From: Osmia lignaria lignaria | Lineage: Eukaryota; Arthropoda; Insecta; Hymenoptera; Megachilidae | Reading direction: 5' to 3' | Length of the DNA stretch: 64,000 nucleotides | NCBI RefSeq assembly: GCF_051020975.1 | Contig: NW_027478159.1 | Span: 15,392,501 to 15,456,500, forward strand | Shown: positions 1 through 12,043 of the stretch, piece after piece | Layout: the number at the start of each line of letters is the position of its first letter | Position numbering within the stretch: the stretch's first letter is position 1 | Position numbers and translations under genes: made by a program | The notes under the pieces: generated by a model | What the model saw: the letters and a program-made list of their open reading frames with translations, nothing else | The model's database searches: none | Told to the model about the DNA's origin: nothing

Positions 1-451
1 ATCTTGATATATCTCGAGAACTACGCATCTGATCAAAAAATATCATAGAACATAAAAAGTAGGAAACTTAATTCTCTACAAAAAAGGTCTCTTAACATTT
101 TGCCATAGCTCGCATCGTTTCCGAGATATATGCAGATTTAGCTCAAGGGAAGGAGCCTGACGGACATATTTCGAGATATTTCTTCTTCGTGTTGTTCTTC
201 TTCTGCACAGCTAAGCTGGAAGTGGCATTTGCAGCTCGCAATAGTGCAGAGTTATCTCAAAGAAAGGGGCCACGGTGTTTCTGTATCTCTATTATGTTGG
301 TGCGGCTTCGGAACTTTTAAATATCTTGATATATCTCGAGAACTACGCATCTGATCAAAAAATATCATAGAACATAAATTGTAGGAAACATAATTCTCTA
401 CAAAAAAGGTCTCTTAACATTTTGCCATAGCTCGTTTCGTTTCCGAGATAT

Positions 452-676
452 TTGCAGATATATCTCAAGGGAAGGGGCCTGACGGACATATTTCGAGATA
501 TTTCTTCTTCTTGTTGTTCTTCTTCTGCACAGCTAAACTGGAAGTGGCATTACCAGCTCGCAATAGCGCAGAGTTATCTCAAAGAAAGGGGCCACGGTGT
601 TTCTGTATCTCTATTATGTTGGTGCGGCTTCGGAACTTTTAAATATCTTGATATATCTCGAGAACTACGCATCTGA
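452..676 (+). other. Recurrent non-coding open frame, once per monomer (example copy)
   Basis: An open frame of about 74 codons recurs at this phase in most monomers, and some variants extend to 79-94 codons. I do not call it a gene. It opens with TTG, and the consensus copy has no in-frame ATG. The monomer length (322 = 3x107+1) shifts the frame by one each unit. Private stops, 1- and 2-bp indels and in-frame changes occur freely, for example no full frame in the units at 1096, 22992, 56480 and 59054. The serine/cysteine stretch is simply the ttc-triplet tract translated. Persistence of the frame is explained by recent homogenisation of the DNA. Confidence 0.9.
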
Positions 677-1095
677 TCAAAAAATATCATAGAACATAAA
701 AAGTAGGAAGCTTAATTTCCTACAAAAAAGGTCTCTGAACGTTTTGCCATAGCTCGCATTGTTTCCGAGATATTTGCAGATTCAGCTCAAAGGATCGGGC
801 CTGACGGACATATTTCGAGATATTTCTTCTTCTTGTTGTTCTTCGTCTGCACAGCTAAACTGGAAGTGGCATTTCCAGCTCGGAATGGTGCAGAGTTATC
901 TCGCAGAAAGGGGCCACGCTGTTTCTGTATCTCTATTATGTTGGTGCGGCTTCGGAACTTTTAAATATCTTGATATATCTCGAGAACTACGCATCTGATC
1001 AAAAAATATCATAGAACATAAATAGTAGGAAACTTAATTTCCTACAAAAAAGATCTCTTAATATTTTGCCATAGCTCGCATTGTTTCCGAGATAT

Positions 1096-1417
1096 TTGCA
1101 GATTTAGCTCAAGGGAAGGGGCCTGACGGACTTAATCCGAGATATTTCTTGTTCTTGTTGTGCTTCTTCTGCACAGCTAAGCTCGAACTGGCATTTGCAG
1201 CTCGCCATAGTGCAGAGTTATCTCACAGAAAGGGGCCACGGTGTTTCCGTATCTCTATTATGTTGGTGCGGCTTCGGAACTTTTAAATATCTTGATATAT
1301 CTCGAGAATTACGCATCTGATCCAAAAATATCATAGAAGGTAAGAAGTAGGAAACTTAATTATCTACAAAAAAGGTCTCTTAACGTTTTGCCATATCTCG
1401 CTTCGATTCCGAGATAT
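1096..1417 (+). repeat. Divergent monomer subclass D (acttaatccgag type)
   Basis: This subclass differs from the consensus at a cluster of linked positions: gatttagctc, ggacttaatccgag instead of gacatatttcgag, ttcttgttcttgttgtgctt in the pyrimidine tract, and a gaactggc motif instead of gaagtggc. The taat change puts a stop in the usual open frame. Four copies are visible, starting at 1096, 2706, 3994 and 7214, all in the left 8 kb. They are among the most diverged units in the window and useful as HOR landmarks. Confidence 0.85.
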
Positions 1418-2898
1418 TTGCAGATCTATCTCGAGGGAAGGGGCCTGACGGACATATTTCGAGATATTTCTTCTTCTTGTTGTTCTTCTTCTGCACAGCT
1501 AAGCTGGACGTGGCATTTACAGCTCGCAATAGTGCAGAGTTATCTCAAAGAAAGGGGCCACGGTGTTTCTGTATCTCTATTATGTTGGTGCGGCTTCGGA
1601 ACTTTTAAATATCTTGATATATCTCGAGAACTACGCATCTGATCAAAAAATATCATACAACATAAAAAGTAGGAAACTTAATTCTCTACAAAAAAGGTCT
1701 CTCAACATTTTTCCATAGCTCGCTTCGTTTCCGAGATATTTGCAGATTTATCTCGACGGAAGGGGCCTGACGGACATATTTCGAGATATTTCTTCTTCTT
1801 GTTGTTCTTCTTCTGCACAGCTAAGCTGGACGTGGCATTTACAGCTCGCAATAGTGCAGAGTTATCTCAAAGAAAGGGGCCACGGTATTTCTGTATCTCT
1901 ATTATGTTGGTGCGGCTTCGGAACTTTCAAATATCTTGAGATATCTCGAGAACTACGCATCTGATCAAATAATATCATAGAACATAAAAAGTAGGAAACT
2001 TAATTCTCTACAAATAAGGTCTCTTAACATTTTGCCATAGCTCGCTTCGTTTCCGAGATATTTGCAGATATATCTCAAGGGAAGGGGCCTGACGGACATA
2101 TTTCGAGATATTTCTTCTTCTTGTTGTTCTTCTTCTGCACAGCTAAGCTGTAAGTGGCATTTGCAGCTCGCAATAGTGCAGAGTTATCTCAAAGAATGGG
2201 GCCACGGTGTTTCTGTATCTCTATTATGTTGGTGCGGCTTCGGAACTTTTAAATATCTTGATATATCTCGAGAACTACGCATCTGATCAAAAAATATCAT
2301 AGAACATAAAAAGTAGGAAACTTAATTTCCTACAAAAAAGGTCTCTCAACGTTTTGCCATAGCTCGCATTGTTTCCGCGATATTTGCAGATTCAGCTCAA
2401 AGGATCGGGCCTGACGGACATATTTCGAGATATTTCTTCTTCTTGTTGTTCTTCGTCTGCACAGCTAAACTGGAAGTGGCATTTCCAGCTCGCAATGGTG
2501 CAGATTTATCTCGCAGAAAGGGGCCACGCTGTTTCTGTATCTCTATTATGTTGGTGCGGCTTCGGAACTTTTAAATATCTTGATATATCTCGAGAACTAC
2601 GCATCTGATCAAAAAATATCATAGAACATAAATAGTAGGAAACTTAATTTCCTACAAAAAAGATCTCTAAATATTTTGCCATAGCTCGCATTGTTTCCGA
2701 GATATTTGCAGATTTAGCTCAAGGGAAGGGGCCTGACGGACTTAATCCGAGATACTTCTTGTTCTTGTTGTGCTTCTTCTGCACAGCTAAGCTGGAACTG
2801 GCATTTGCAGCTCGCAATAGTGCAGAGTTATCTCACAGAAAGGGGCCACGGTGTTTCCGTATCTCTATTATTTTGGTGCGGCTTCGGAACTTTTAAAT

Positions 2899-5200
2899 AT
2901 CTTGATATATCTCGAGAACTACGCATCTGATCAAAAAATATCATAGAACATAAAAAGTAGGAAACTTAATTCTCTACAAAAAAGGTCTCTTAACATTTTG
3001 CCATAGCTCGCATCGTTTCCGAGATATATGCAGATTTAGCTCAAGGGAAGGGGCCTGACGGACATATTTCGAGATATTTCTTCTTCGTGTTGTTCTTCTT
3101 CTGCACAGCTAAGCTGGAAGTGGCATTTGCAGCTCGCAATAGTGCAGAGTTATCTCAAAGAAAGGGGCCACGGTGTTTCTGTATCTCTATTATGTTGGTG
3201 CGGCTTCGGAACTTTTAAATATCTTGATATATCTCGAGAACTACGCATCTGATCAAAAAATATCATAGAACATAAATTGTAGGAAACATAATTCTCTACA
3301 AAAAAGGTCTCTTAACATTTTGCCATAGCTCGTTTCGTTTCCGAGATATTTGCAGATATATCTCAAGGGAAGGGGCCTGACGGACATATTTCGAGATATT
3401 TCTTCTTCTTGTTGTTCTTCTTCTGCACAGCTAAACTGGAAGTGGCATTACCAGCTCGCAATAGCGCAGAGTTATCTCAAAGAAAGGGGCCACGGTGTTT
3501 CTGTATCTCTATTATGTTGGTGCGGCTTCGGAACTTTTAAATATCTTGATATATCTCGAGAACTACGCATCTGATCAAAAAATATCATAGAACATAAAAA
3601 GTAGGAAGCTTAATTTCCTACAAAAAAGGTCTCTGAACGTTTTGCCATAGCTCGCATTGTTTCCGAGATATTTGCAGATTCAGCTCAAAGGATCGGGCCT
3701 GACGGACATATTTCGAGATATTTCTTCTTCTTGTTGTTCTTCGTCTGCACAGCTAAACTGGAAGTGGCATTTCCAGCTCGGAATGGTGCAGAGTTATCTC
3801 GCAGAAAGGGGCCACGCTGTTTCTGTATCTCTATTATGTTGGTGCGGCTTCGGAACTTTTAAATATCTTGATATATCTCGAGAACTACGCATCTGATCAA
3901 GAAATATCATAGAACATAAATAGTAGGAAACTTAATTTCCTACAAAAAAGATCTCTTAATATTTTGCCATAGCTCGCATTGTTTCCGAGATATTTGCAGA
4001 TTTAGCTCAAGGGAAGGGGCCTGACGGACTTAATCCGAGATATTTCTTGTTCTTGTTGTGCTTCTTCTGCACAGCTAAGCTCGAACTGGCATTTGCAGCT
4101 CGCCATAGTGCAGAGTTATCTCACAGAAAGGGGCCACGGTGTTTCCGTATCTCTATTATGTTGGTGCGGCTTCGGAACTTTTAAATATCTTGATATATCT
4201 CGAGAATTACGCATCTGATCAAAAAATATCATAGAAGGTAAGAAGTAGGAAACTTAATTATCTACAAAAAAGGTCTCTTAACGTTTTGCCATATCTCGCT
4301 TCGATTCCGAGATATTTGCAGATCTATCTCGAGGGAAGGGGCCTGACGGACATATTTCGAGATATTTCTTCTTCTTGTTGTTCTTCTTCTGCACAGCTAA
4401 GCTGGACGTGGCATTTACAGCTCGCAATAGTGCAGAGTTATCTCAAAGAAAGGGGCCACGGTGTTTCTGTATCTCTATTATGTTGGTGCGGCTTCGGAAC
4501 TTTTAAATATCTTGATATATCTCGAGAACTACGCATCTGATCAAAAAATATCATAGAACATAAAAAGTAGGAAACTTAATTCTCTACAAAAAAGGTCTCT
4601 CAACATTTTTCCATAGCTCGCTTCGTTTCCGAGATATTTGCAGATTTATCTCGACGGAAGGGGCCTGACGGACATATTTCGAGATATTTCTTCTTCTTGT
4701 TGTTCTTCTTCTGCACAGCTAAGCTGGACGTGGCATTTACAGCTCGCAATAGTGCAGAGTTATCTCAAAGAAAGGGGCCACGGTATTTCTGTATCTCTAT
4801 TATGTTGGTGCGGCTTCGGAACTTTCAAATATCTTGAGATATCTCGAGAACTACGCATCTGATCAAATAATATCATAGAACATAAAAAGTAGGAAACTTA
4901 TTTCTCTACAAATAAGGTCTCTTAACATTTTGCCATAGCTCGCTTCGTTTCCGAGATATTTGCAGATATATCTCAAGGGAAGGGGCCTGACGGACATATT
5001 TCGAGATATTTCTTCTTCTTGTTGTTCTTCTTCTGCACAGCTAAGCTGTAAGTGGCATTTGCAGCTCGCAATAGTGCAGAGTTATCTCAAAGAATGGGGC
5101 CACGGTGTTTCTGTATCTCTATTATGTTGGTGCGGCTTCGGAACTTTTAAATATCTTGATATATCTCGAGAACTACGCATCTGATCAAAAAATATCATAG
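2899..5200 (+). repeat. 9-monomer higher-order repeat, copy 2 (truncated at about 7 monomers)
   Basis: This is the second copy of the unit at 1-2898. Correspondence holds through the monomer starting at 4960 (partner 2062) and ends near 5200. There copy 1 goes on to the ttcagctcaaagg type (2384), while this copy switches to the gatatatctcaaggg / tgtctcaaag type (5282). The switch marks an exchange or replacement junction. Confidence 0.85.
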
Positions 5201-6569
5201 AACATAAAAAGTAGGAAGCTTAATTCTCTACAAAAAAGGTCTCTTAACATTTTGCCATAGCTCGCTTCGTTTCCGAGATATTTGCAGATATATCTCAAGG
5301 GAAGGGGCCTGACGGACATATTTCGAGATATTTCTTCTTCTTGTTGTTCTTCTTCTGCACAGCTAAACTGGAAGTGGCATTTCCAGCTCGCAATAGTGCA
5401 GAGTTGTCTCAAAGAAAGGGGCCACGGTGTTTCTGTATCTCTATTATGTTGGTGCGGCTTCGGAACTTTTAAATATCTTGATATATCTCGAGAACTACGC
5501 ATCGGATCAAAAAATATCATAGAACATAAAAAGTAGGAAACTTAATTCTCTACAAAAAAGGTCGCTTAACATTTTGCCATAGCTCGCTTCGTTTCCGAAA
5601 TATTTGCAGATTTATCTCAAGGGAAGGGGCCTGACGGACATATTTCGAGATATTTCTTCTTCTTGTTGTTCTTCTTCTGCACAGCTAAGCTGGAAGTGGC
5701 ATTTGCAGCTTGCAATAGTGCAGAGTTATCTCAAAGAAAGGGGCCACGGTGTTTCTGTATCTCTATTATGTTGGTGCGGCTTCGGAACTTTTAAATATCT
5801 TGATATATCTCGAGAACTACGCATCTGATCAAAAAATATCATAGAACATAAAAAGTAGGAAGCTTAATTCTCTACAAAAAAGGTCTCTTAACATTTTGCC
5901 ATAGCTCGCTTCGTTTCCGAGATATTTGCAGATATATCTCAAGGGAAGGGGCCTGACGGACATATTTCGAGATATTTCTTCTTCTTGTTGTTCTTCTTCT
6001 GCACAGCTAAACTGGAAGTGGCATTTCCAGCTCGCAATAGTGCAGAGTTGTCTCAAAGAAAGGGGCCACGGTGTTTCTGTATCTCTATTATGTTGGTGCG
6101 GCTTCGGAACTTTTAAATATCTTGATATATCTCGAGAACTACGCATCGGATCAAAAAATATCATACAACATAAAAAGTAGGAAACTTAATTCTCTACAAA
6201 AAAGGTCTCTTAACATTTTGCCATAGCTCGCTTCGTTTCCGAAATATTTGCAGATTTATCTCAAGGGAAGGGGCCTGACGGACATATTTCGAGATATTCC
6301 TTCTTCTTGTTGTTCTTCTTCTGCACAGCTAAGCTGGAAGTGGCATTTGCAGCTTGCAATAGTGCAGAGTTATCTCAAAGAAATGGGCCACGGTGTTTCT
6401 GTATCTCTATTATGTTGGTGCGGCTTCGGAACTTTTAAATATCTTGATATATCTCGAGAACTACGCATCGGATCAAAAAATATCATAGAACATAAAAAGT
6501 AGGAAACTTAATTCTCTACAAAAAAGGTCTCTTAACATTTTGCCATAGCTCGCTTCGTTTCCGAGATAT
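5110..6569 (+). repeat. Two-monomer (644-bp) tandem repeat
   Basis: The dimer starting at 5282 recurs at 5926, with an offset of 644 bp. The first monomer of each has gaagcttaattctc upstream, taaactgg, tttccagctcgc and gagttgtctc. The second has ccgaaatatttg and cagcttgcaat. Many of the affected copies read atcggatc instead of atctgatc, which removes the usual TGA and extends the spurious frame by ten codons. The dimer appears again at 8180, 12044 and 14298 as the first two monomers of the 12-monomer unit, so it is probably the seed of that unit. Confidence 0.85.
5185..5520 (-). other. Recurrent minus-strand open frame toggled by one base (example copy)
   Basis: This is the ATG-started 111-codon minus-strand frame; similar ones recur in a subset of monomers, for example 8083-8418, 39643-39978 and 48337-48672. 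It is longer than one monomer and therefore runs into the next one. It exists only where the plus strand reads gatatatctc, gatgtatctc, gatacatctc or gatagatctc. The majority version gatttatctc puts TAA in frame. A single polymorphic base thus creates or destroys it, and there is no pattern of protein conservation beyond DNA homogenisation. Not annotated as a gene. Confidence 0.88.
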
Positions 6570-6810
6570 TTGCAGATTTATGTCAAGGGAAGGGGCCTGA
6601 CGGACATATTTCGAGATATTTCTTCTTCTTGTTGTTCTTCTTCTGCACAGCTAAGCTGGAAGTGGCATTTACAGCTCGCAATAGTGCAGAGTTATCTCAA
6701 GGAAAGGGGCCACGGTGTTTCTGTATCTCTATTATGTTGGTGCGGCTTCGGAACTTTTAAATATCTTGATATATCTCGAGAACTACGCATCTGATCAAAA
6801 AATATCATAG

Positions 6811-8100
6811 AACATAAAAGGTAGGAAGCTTAATTTCCTACAAAAAAGGTCTCTGAACGTTTTGCCATAGCTCGCATTGTTTCCGAGATATGTGCAGATT
6901 CAGCTCAAAGGATCGGGCCTGACGGACATATTTCGAGATATTTCTTCTTCTTGTTGTTCTTCGTCTGCACAGCTAAACTGGAAGTGGCATTTCCAGCTCG
7001 CAATGGTGCAGAGTTATCTCGCAGAAAGGGGCCACGCTGTTTCTGTATCTCTATTATGTTGGTGCGGCTTCGGAACTTTTAAATATCTTGATATATCTCG
7101 AGAACTACGCATCTGATCAAAAAATATCATAGAACATAAATAGTAGGAAACTTAATTTCCTACAAAAAAGATCTCTTAATATTTTGCCATAGCTCGCATT
7201 GTTTCCGAGATATTTGCAGATTTAGCTCAGGGGAAGGGGCCTGACGGGCTTAATCCGAGATATTTCTTGTTCTTGTTGTGCTTCTTCTGCACAGCTAAGC
7301 TCGAACTGGCATTTGCAGCTCGCAATAGTGCAGAGTTATCTCACAGAAAGGGGCCACGGTGTTTCCGTATCTCTATTATGTTGGTGCGGCTTCGGAACTT
7401 TTAAATATCTTGATATATCTCGAGAATTACGCATCTGATCAAAAAATATCATAGAAGGTAAGAAGTAGGAAACTTAATTATCTACAAAAAAGGTCTCTTA
7501 ACGTTTTGCCATATCTCGCATCGATTCCGAGATATTTGCAGATCTATCTCGAGGGAAGGGGCCTGACGGACATATTTCGAGATATTTCTTCTTCTTCTTG
7601 TTCTTCTTCTGCACAGCTAAGCTGGACGTGGCATTTACAGCTCGCAATAGTGCAGAGTTATCTCAAAGAAAGGGGCCACGGTGTTTCTGTATCTCTATTA
7701 TGTTGGTGCGGCTTCGGAACTTTTAAATATCTTGATATATCTCGAGAACTACGCATCTGATCAAAAAATATCATAGAACATAAAAAGTAGGAATCTTAAT
7801 TCTCTACAAAAAAGGTCTCTCAACATTTTTCCATAGCTCGCTTCGTTTCCGAGATATTTGCAGATTTATCTCGACGGAAGGGGCCTGACGGACATATTTC
7901 GAGATATTTCTTCTTCTTGTTGTTCTTCTTCTGCACAGCTAAGCTGGACGTGGCATTTACAGCTCGCAATAGTGCAGAGTTATCTCAAAGAAAGGGGCCA
8001 CGGTATTTCTGTATCTCTATTATGTTGGTGCGGCTTCGGAACTTTCAAATATCTTGAGATATCTCGAGAACTACGCATCTGATCAAATAATATCATACAA
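6811..8100 (+). repeat. Copy of 3591-4880 at a 10-monomer offset
   Basis: Units starting at 6892, 7214, 7536 and 7858 match those at 3672, 3994, 4316 and 4638, at an offset of 3220 bp (10 x 322). Shared marks are ttcagctcaaagg, the acttaatccgag class, atctatctcgaggg and tttatctcgacgg with catcttgagatatc. Small private changes are visible, such as tatgtgcag near 6890 and cttcttcttgttc near 7593. The offset differs from the 9-monomer offset seen earlier, so the two duplications were separate events. Confidence 0.85.
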
Positions 8101-8179
8101 CATAAAAAGTAGGAAACTTAATTCTCTACAAAAAAGGTCTCTTAACATTTTGCCATAGCTCGCTTCGTTTCCGAGATAT

Positions 8180-11100
8180 TTGCAGATATATCTCAAGGGA
8201 AGGGGCCTGACGGACATATTTCGAGATATTTCTTCTTCTTGTTGTTCTTCTTCTGCACAGCTAAACTGGAAGTGGCATTTCCAGCTCGCAATAGTGCAGA
8301 GTTGTCTCAAAGAAAGGGGCCACGGTGTTTCTGTATCTCTATTATGTTGGTGCGGCTTCGGAACTTTTAAATATCTTGATATATCTCGAGAACTACGCAT
8401 CGGATCAAAAAATATCATACAACATAAAAAGTAGGAAACTTAATTCTCTACAAAAAAGGTCTCTTAACATTTTGCCATAGCTCGCTTCGTTTCCGAAATA
8501 TTTGCAGATTTATCTCAAGGGAAGGGGCCTGACGGACATATTTCGAGATATTTCTTCTTCTTGTTGTTCTTCTTCTGCACAGCTAAGCTGGAAGTGGCAT
8601 TTGCAGCTTGCAATAGTGCAGAGTTATCTCAAAGAAAGGGGCCACGGTGTTTCTGTATCTCTATTATGTTGGTGCGGCTTCGGAACTTTTAAATATCTTG
8701 ATATATCTCGAGAACTACGCATCGGATCAAAAAATATCATAGAACATAAAAAGTAGGAAACTTAATTCTCTACAAAAAAGGTCTCTTAACATTTTGCCAT
8801 AGCTCGCTTCGTTTCCGAGATATTTGCAGATTTATCTCAAGGGAAGGGGCCTGACGGACATATTTCGAGATATTTCTTCTTCTTGTTGTTCTTCTTCTGC
8901 ACAGCTAAGCTGGAAGTGGCATTTACAGCTCGCAATAGTGCAGAGTTATCTCAAAGAAAGGGGCCACGGTGTTTCTGTATCTCTATTATGTTGGTGCGGC
9001 TTCGGAACTTTTAAATATCTTGATATATCTCGAGAACTACGCATCTGATCAAAAAATATCATAGAACATAAAAAGTAGGAAGCTTAATTCTCTACAAAAA
9101 AGGTCTCTTAACATTTTGCCATAGCTCGCTTCGTTTCCGAGATATTTGCAGATATATCTCAAGGGAAGGGGCCTGACGGACATATTTCGAGATATTTCTT
9201 CTTCTTGTTGTTCTTCTTCTGCACAGCTAAGCTGGAAGTGGCATTTGCAGCTTGCAATAGTGCAGAGTTATCTCAAAGAAAGGGGCCACGGTGTTTCTGT
9301 ATCTCTATTATGTTGGTGCGGCTTCGGAACTTTTAAATATCTTGATATATCTCGAGAACTACGCATCTGATCAAAAAATATCATAGAACATAAAAAGTAG
9401 GAAACTTAATTCTCTACAAAAAAGGTCTCTTAACATTTTGCCATAGCTCGCTTCATTTCCGAGATATTTGCAGATATATCACAAGGGAAGGGGCCTGACG
9501 GACATATTTCGAGATATTTCTTCTTCTTGTTGTTCTTCTTCTGCACAGCTAAGCTGTAAGTGGCATTTGCAGCTCGCTATAGTGCAGAGTTATCTCAAAG
9601 AATGGGGCCACGGTGTTTCTGTATCTCTATTATGTTGGTGCGGCTTCGGAACTTTTAAATATCTTGATATATCTCGAGAACTACGCATCTGATCAAAAAA
9701 TATCATAGAAAATAAAAAGTAGGAAACTTAATTCTCTACAAAAAAGGTCTCTTAACATTTTGCCATCGCTCGCTTCGTTTCCGAGATATTTGCAGGTTTC
9801 TCTCAAGGGAAGGGGCCTGACGGACATATTTCGAGATATTTCTTCTTCTTGTTGTTCTTCTTCTGCACAGCTAAGCTGGAAGTGGCATTTGCAGCTCGCA
9901 ATAGTGCAGAGTTATCTCAAAGAAAGGGGCAACGGTGTTTCTGTATCTCTATTATGTTGGTGCGGCTTCGGATCTTTTAAATATCTTGATATATCTCGAG
10001 AACTACGCATCTGATCAAAAAATAGCATACAACATAAAAAGTGGGAAACTTAATTCTCTACAAAAAAGGTCTCTTAACATTTTGCCATAGCTCGCTTCGT
10101 TTCCGAGATATTTGCAGATTTATCTCAAGGGAAGGGGCCTGACGGACAAATTCCGAGATATTTCTTCTTCTTGTTGTTCCTCTTCTGCACAGCTAAGCTG
10201 GAAGTGGCATTTGCTGCTCGCAATAGTGCAGAGTTATCTCAAAGAAAGAGGCCACGGTATTTCTGTATCTCTATTATGTTGGTGCGGCTTCGGAACTTTT
10301 AAATATCTCGATATATCTCGAAAACTACGCTTCTGATCAAAGAATATCACAGAACGTAAATTGTAGGAAACATAATTCTCTACAAAAAAGGTCTCTTAAC
10401 ATTTTACCATAGCTCGCTTCGTTTCCGAGATATTTGCAGATTTATCTCAAGGGAAGGGGCCTGACGGACATATTTCGAGATATTTCTTCTTCTTGTTGTT
10501 CTTCTTCTGCACAGCTAAGCTGGAAGTGGCATTTGCAGGTCGCAATAGTGCAGAGTTATCTCAAAGAAAGGGGCCACGGTGTTTCTGTATCTCTATTATG
10601 TTGGTGCGGCTTCGGAACTTTTAAATATCTTGATATATCTCGAGAACTACGCATCTGATCAAAAAATATCATAGAACATAAAAAGTAGCAAACTTAATTC
10701 TCTACAAAAAAGGTCTCGTAACATTTTGCCATATCCTGCTTCGTTTCCGAGATATTTGCAGATTTATCTCGAGGGAAGGGGCCTGACGGACATATTTCGA
10801 GATATTTCTTCTTCTTGTTGTTCTGCTTCTGCACAGCTAAGCTGGAAGCGGCATTTGCGGCTCGCACTAGTGCAGAATTATCTCAAAGAAAGGGGCCACG
10901 GTGTTTCTGTATCTCTATTATGTTGGTGCGGCTTCGGAACTTTTAAATATCTTGATATATCTCGAGAACTACGCATCTGATCAAAAAATATCATACAACA
11001 TAAAAAGTAGGAAACTTAATTCTCTACAAAAAAGGTCTCTTAACATTTTGCCATAGCTCGCTTCGTTTCCGAGATATTTGCAGATTTATCTCAAGGGAAG

Positions 11101-12043
11101 GGGCCTGACGGACATATTCCGAGATATTTCTTCTTCTTGTTGTTCCTCTTCTGCACAGCTAAGCTGGAAGTGGCATTTGCTGCTCGCAATAGTGCAGAGT
11201 TATCTCAAAGAAAGAGGCCACGGTGTTTCTGTATCTCTATTATGTTGGTGCGGCTTCGGAACTTTTAAATATCTCGATATATCTCGAAAACGACGCTTCT
11301 GATCAAAAAGTATCATAGAACGTAAATTGTAGGAAACAAAATTCTCTACAAAAAAGGTCTCTTAACATTTTGCCATAGCTCGCTTCGTTTCCGAGATATT
11401 TGCGGATTTATCTCAAGGGAAGGGGCCTGACGGACATATTTCGAGATATTTCTTCTTCTTGTTGTTCTTCTTCTGCACAGCTAAGCTGGAAGTGGCATTT
11501 GCAGGTCGCAATAGTGCAGAGTTATCTCAAAGAAAGGGGCCACGGTGTTTCTGTATCTCTATTATGTTGGTGCGGCTTCGGAACTTTTAAATATCTCGAT
11601 ATATCTCGAAAACTACGCTTCTGATCAAAAAGTATCATCGAACGTAAATTGTAGGAAACATAATTCTCTACAAAAAAGGTCTCTTAACATTTTGCCATAG
11701 CTCGCTTCGTTTCCGAGATATTTGCTGATTTATCTCAAGGGAAGGGGCCTGACGGACATATTTCGAGATATTTCTTCTTCTTGTTGTTCTTCTTCTGCAC
11801 AGCTAAGCTGGAAGTGGCATTTGCAGATCGCAATAGTGCAGAGTTATCTCAAACAAAGAGGCCACGGTGTTTCTGTACCTCTATTATGTTGGTGCAGCTT
11901 CGGAACTTTTAAATATCTTGTTATATCTCGAGAACTACGCATCTGATCAAAAAATATCATAGAACATAAAAAGTAGGAAACTTAATTCTCTACAAATAAG
12001 GTCTCTTAACATTTTGCCATAGCTCGCTTCGTTTCCGAGATAT
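8180..12043 (+). repeat. 12-monomer higher-order repeat P, copy 1
   Basis: Twelve monomers in fixed order. Unit 1 has tttccagctcgc and tgtctcaaag; unit 2 has cgaaatatttg and cagcttgc; unit 5 (9468) has tatatcacaaggg and ctgtaagtgg; unit 6 (9790) has caggtttctctcaagg and ggggcaacgg; unit 7 (10112) has gctgctcgc and the ctcgaaaactacgcttc tail; unit 9 (10756) has tatctcgaggg, ttctgcttctgc and gcggctcgcactag; unit 11 (11400) has tgcggattt; unit 12 (11722) has tgctgattt, cagatcgc and gtacctc. The same order recurs at 14298 with an offset of 6118 bp (19 x 322). Confidence 0.88.

Larger units (their letters stand above)
1..2898 (+). repeat. 9-monomer higher-order repeat, copy 1
   Basis: The sequence from position 1 recurs from 2899 with an offset of exactly 2898 bp (9 x 322). 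Diagnostic shared variants are the tatatgcagatttagctc unit (130 and 3028), the ccagctcgcaatagcgcag unit (452 and 3350), the unit with gtttccgag plus ttcagctcaaagg (759 and 3657), and the acttaatccgag unit (1096 and 3994). By eye I found about five differences over roughly 2.3 kb, near 154/3052, 1003/3901, 1323/4221, 1651/4549 and 2003/4901. Neighbouring monomers inside the unit differ much more from each other. This is the signature of a HOR. Confidence 0.9.
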
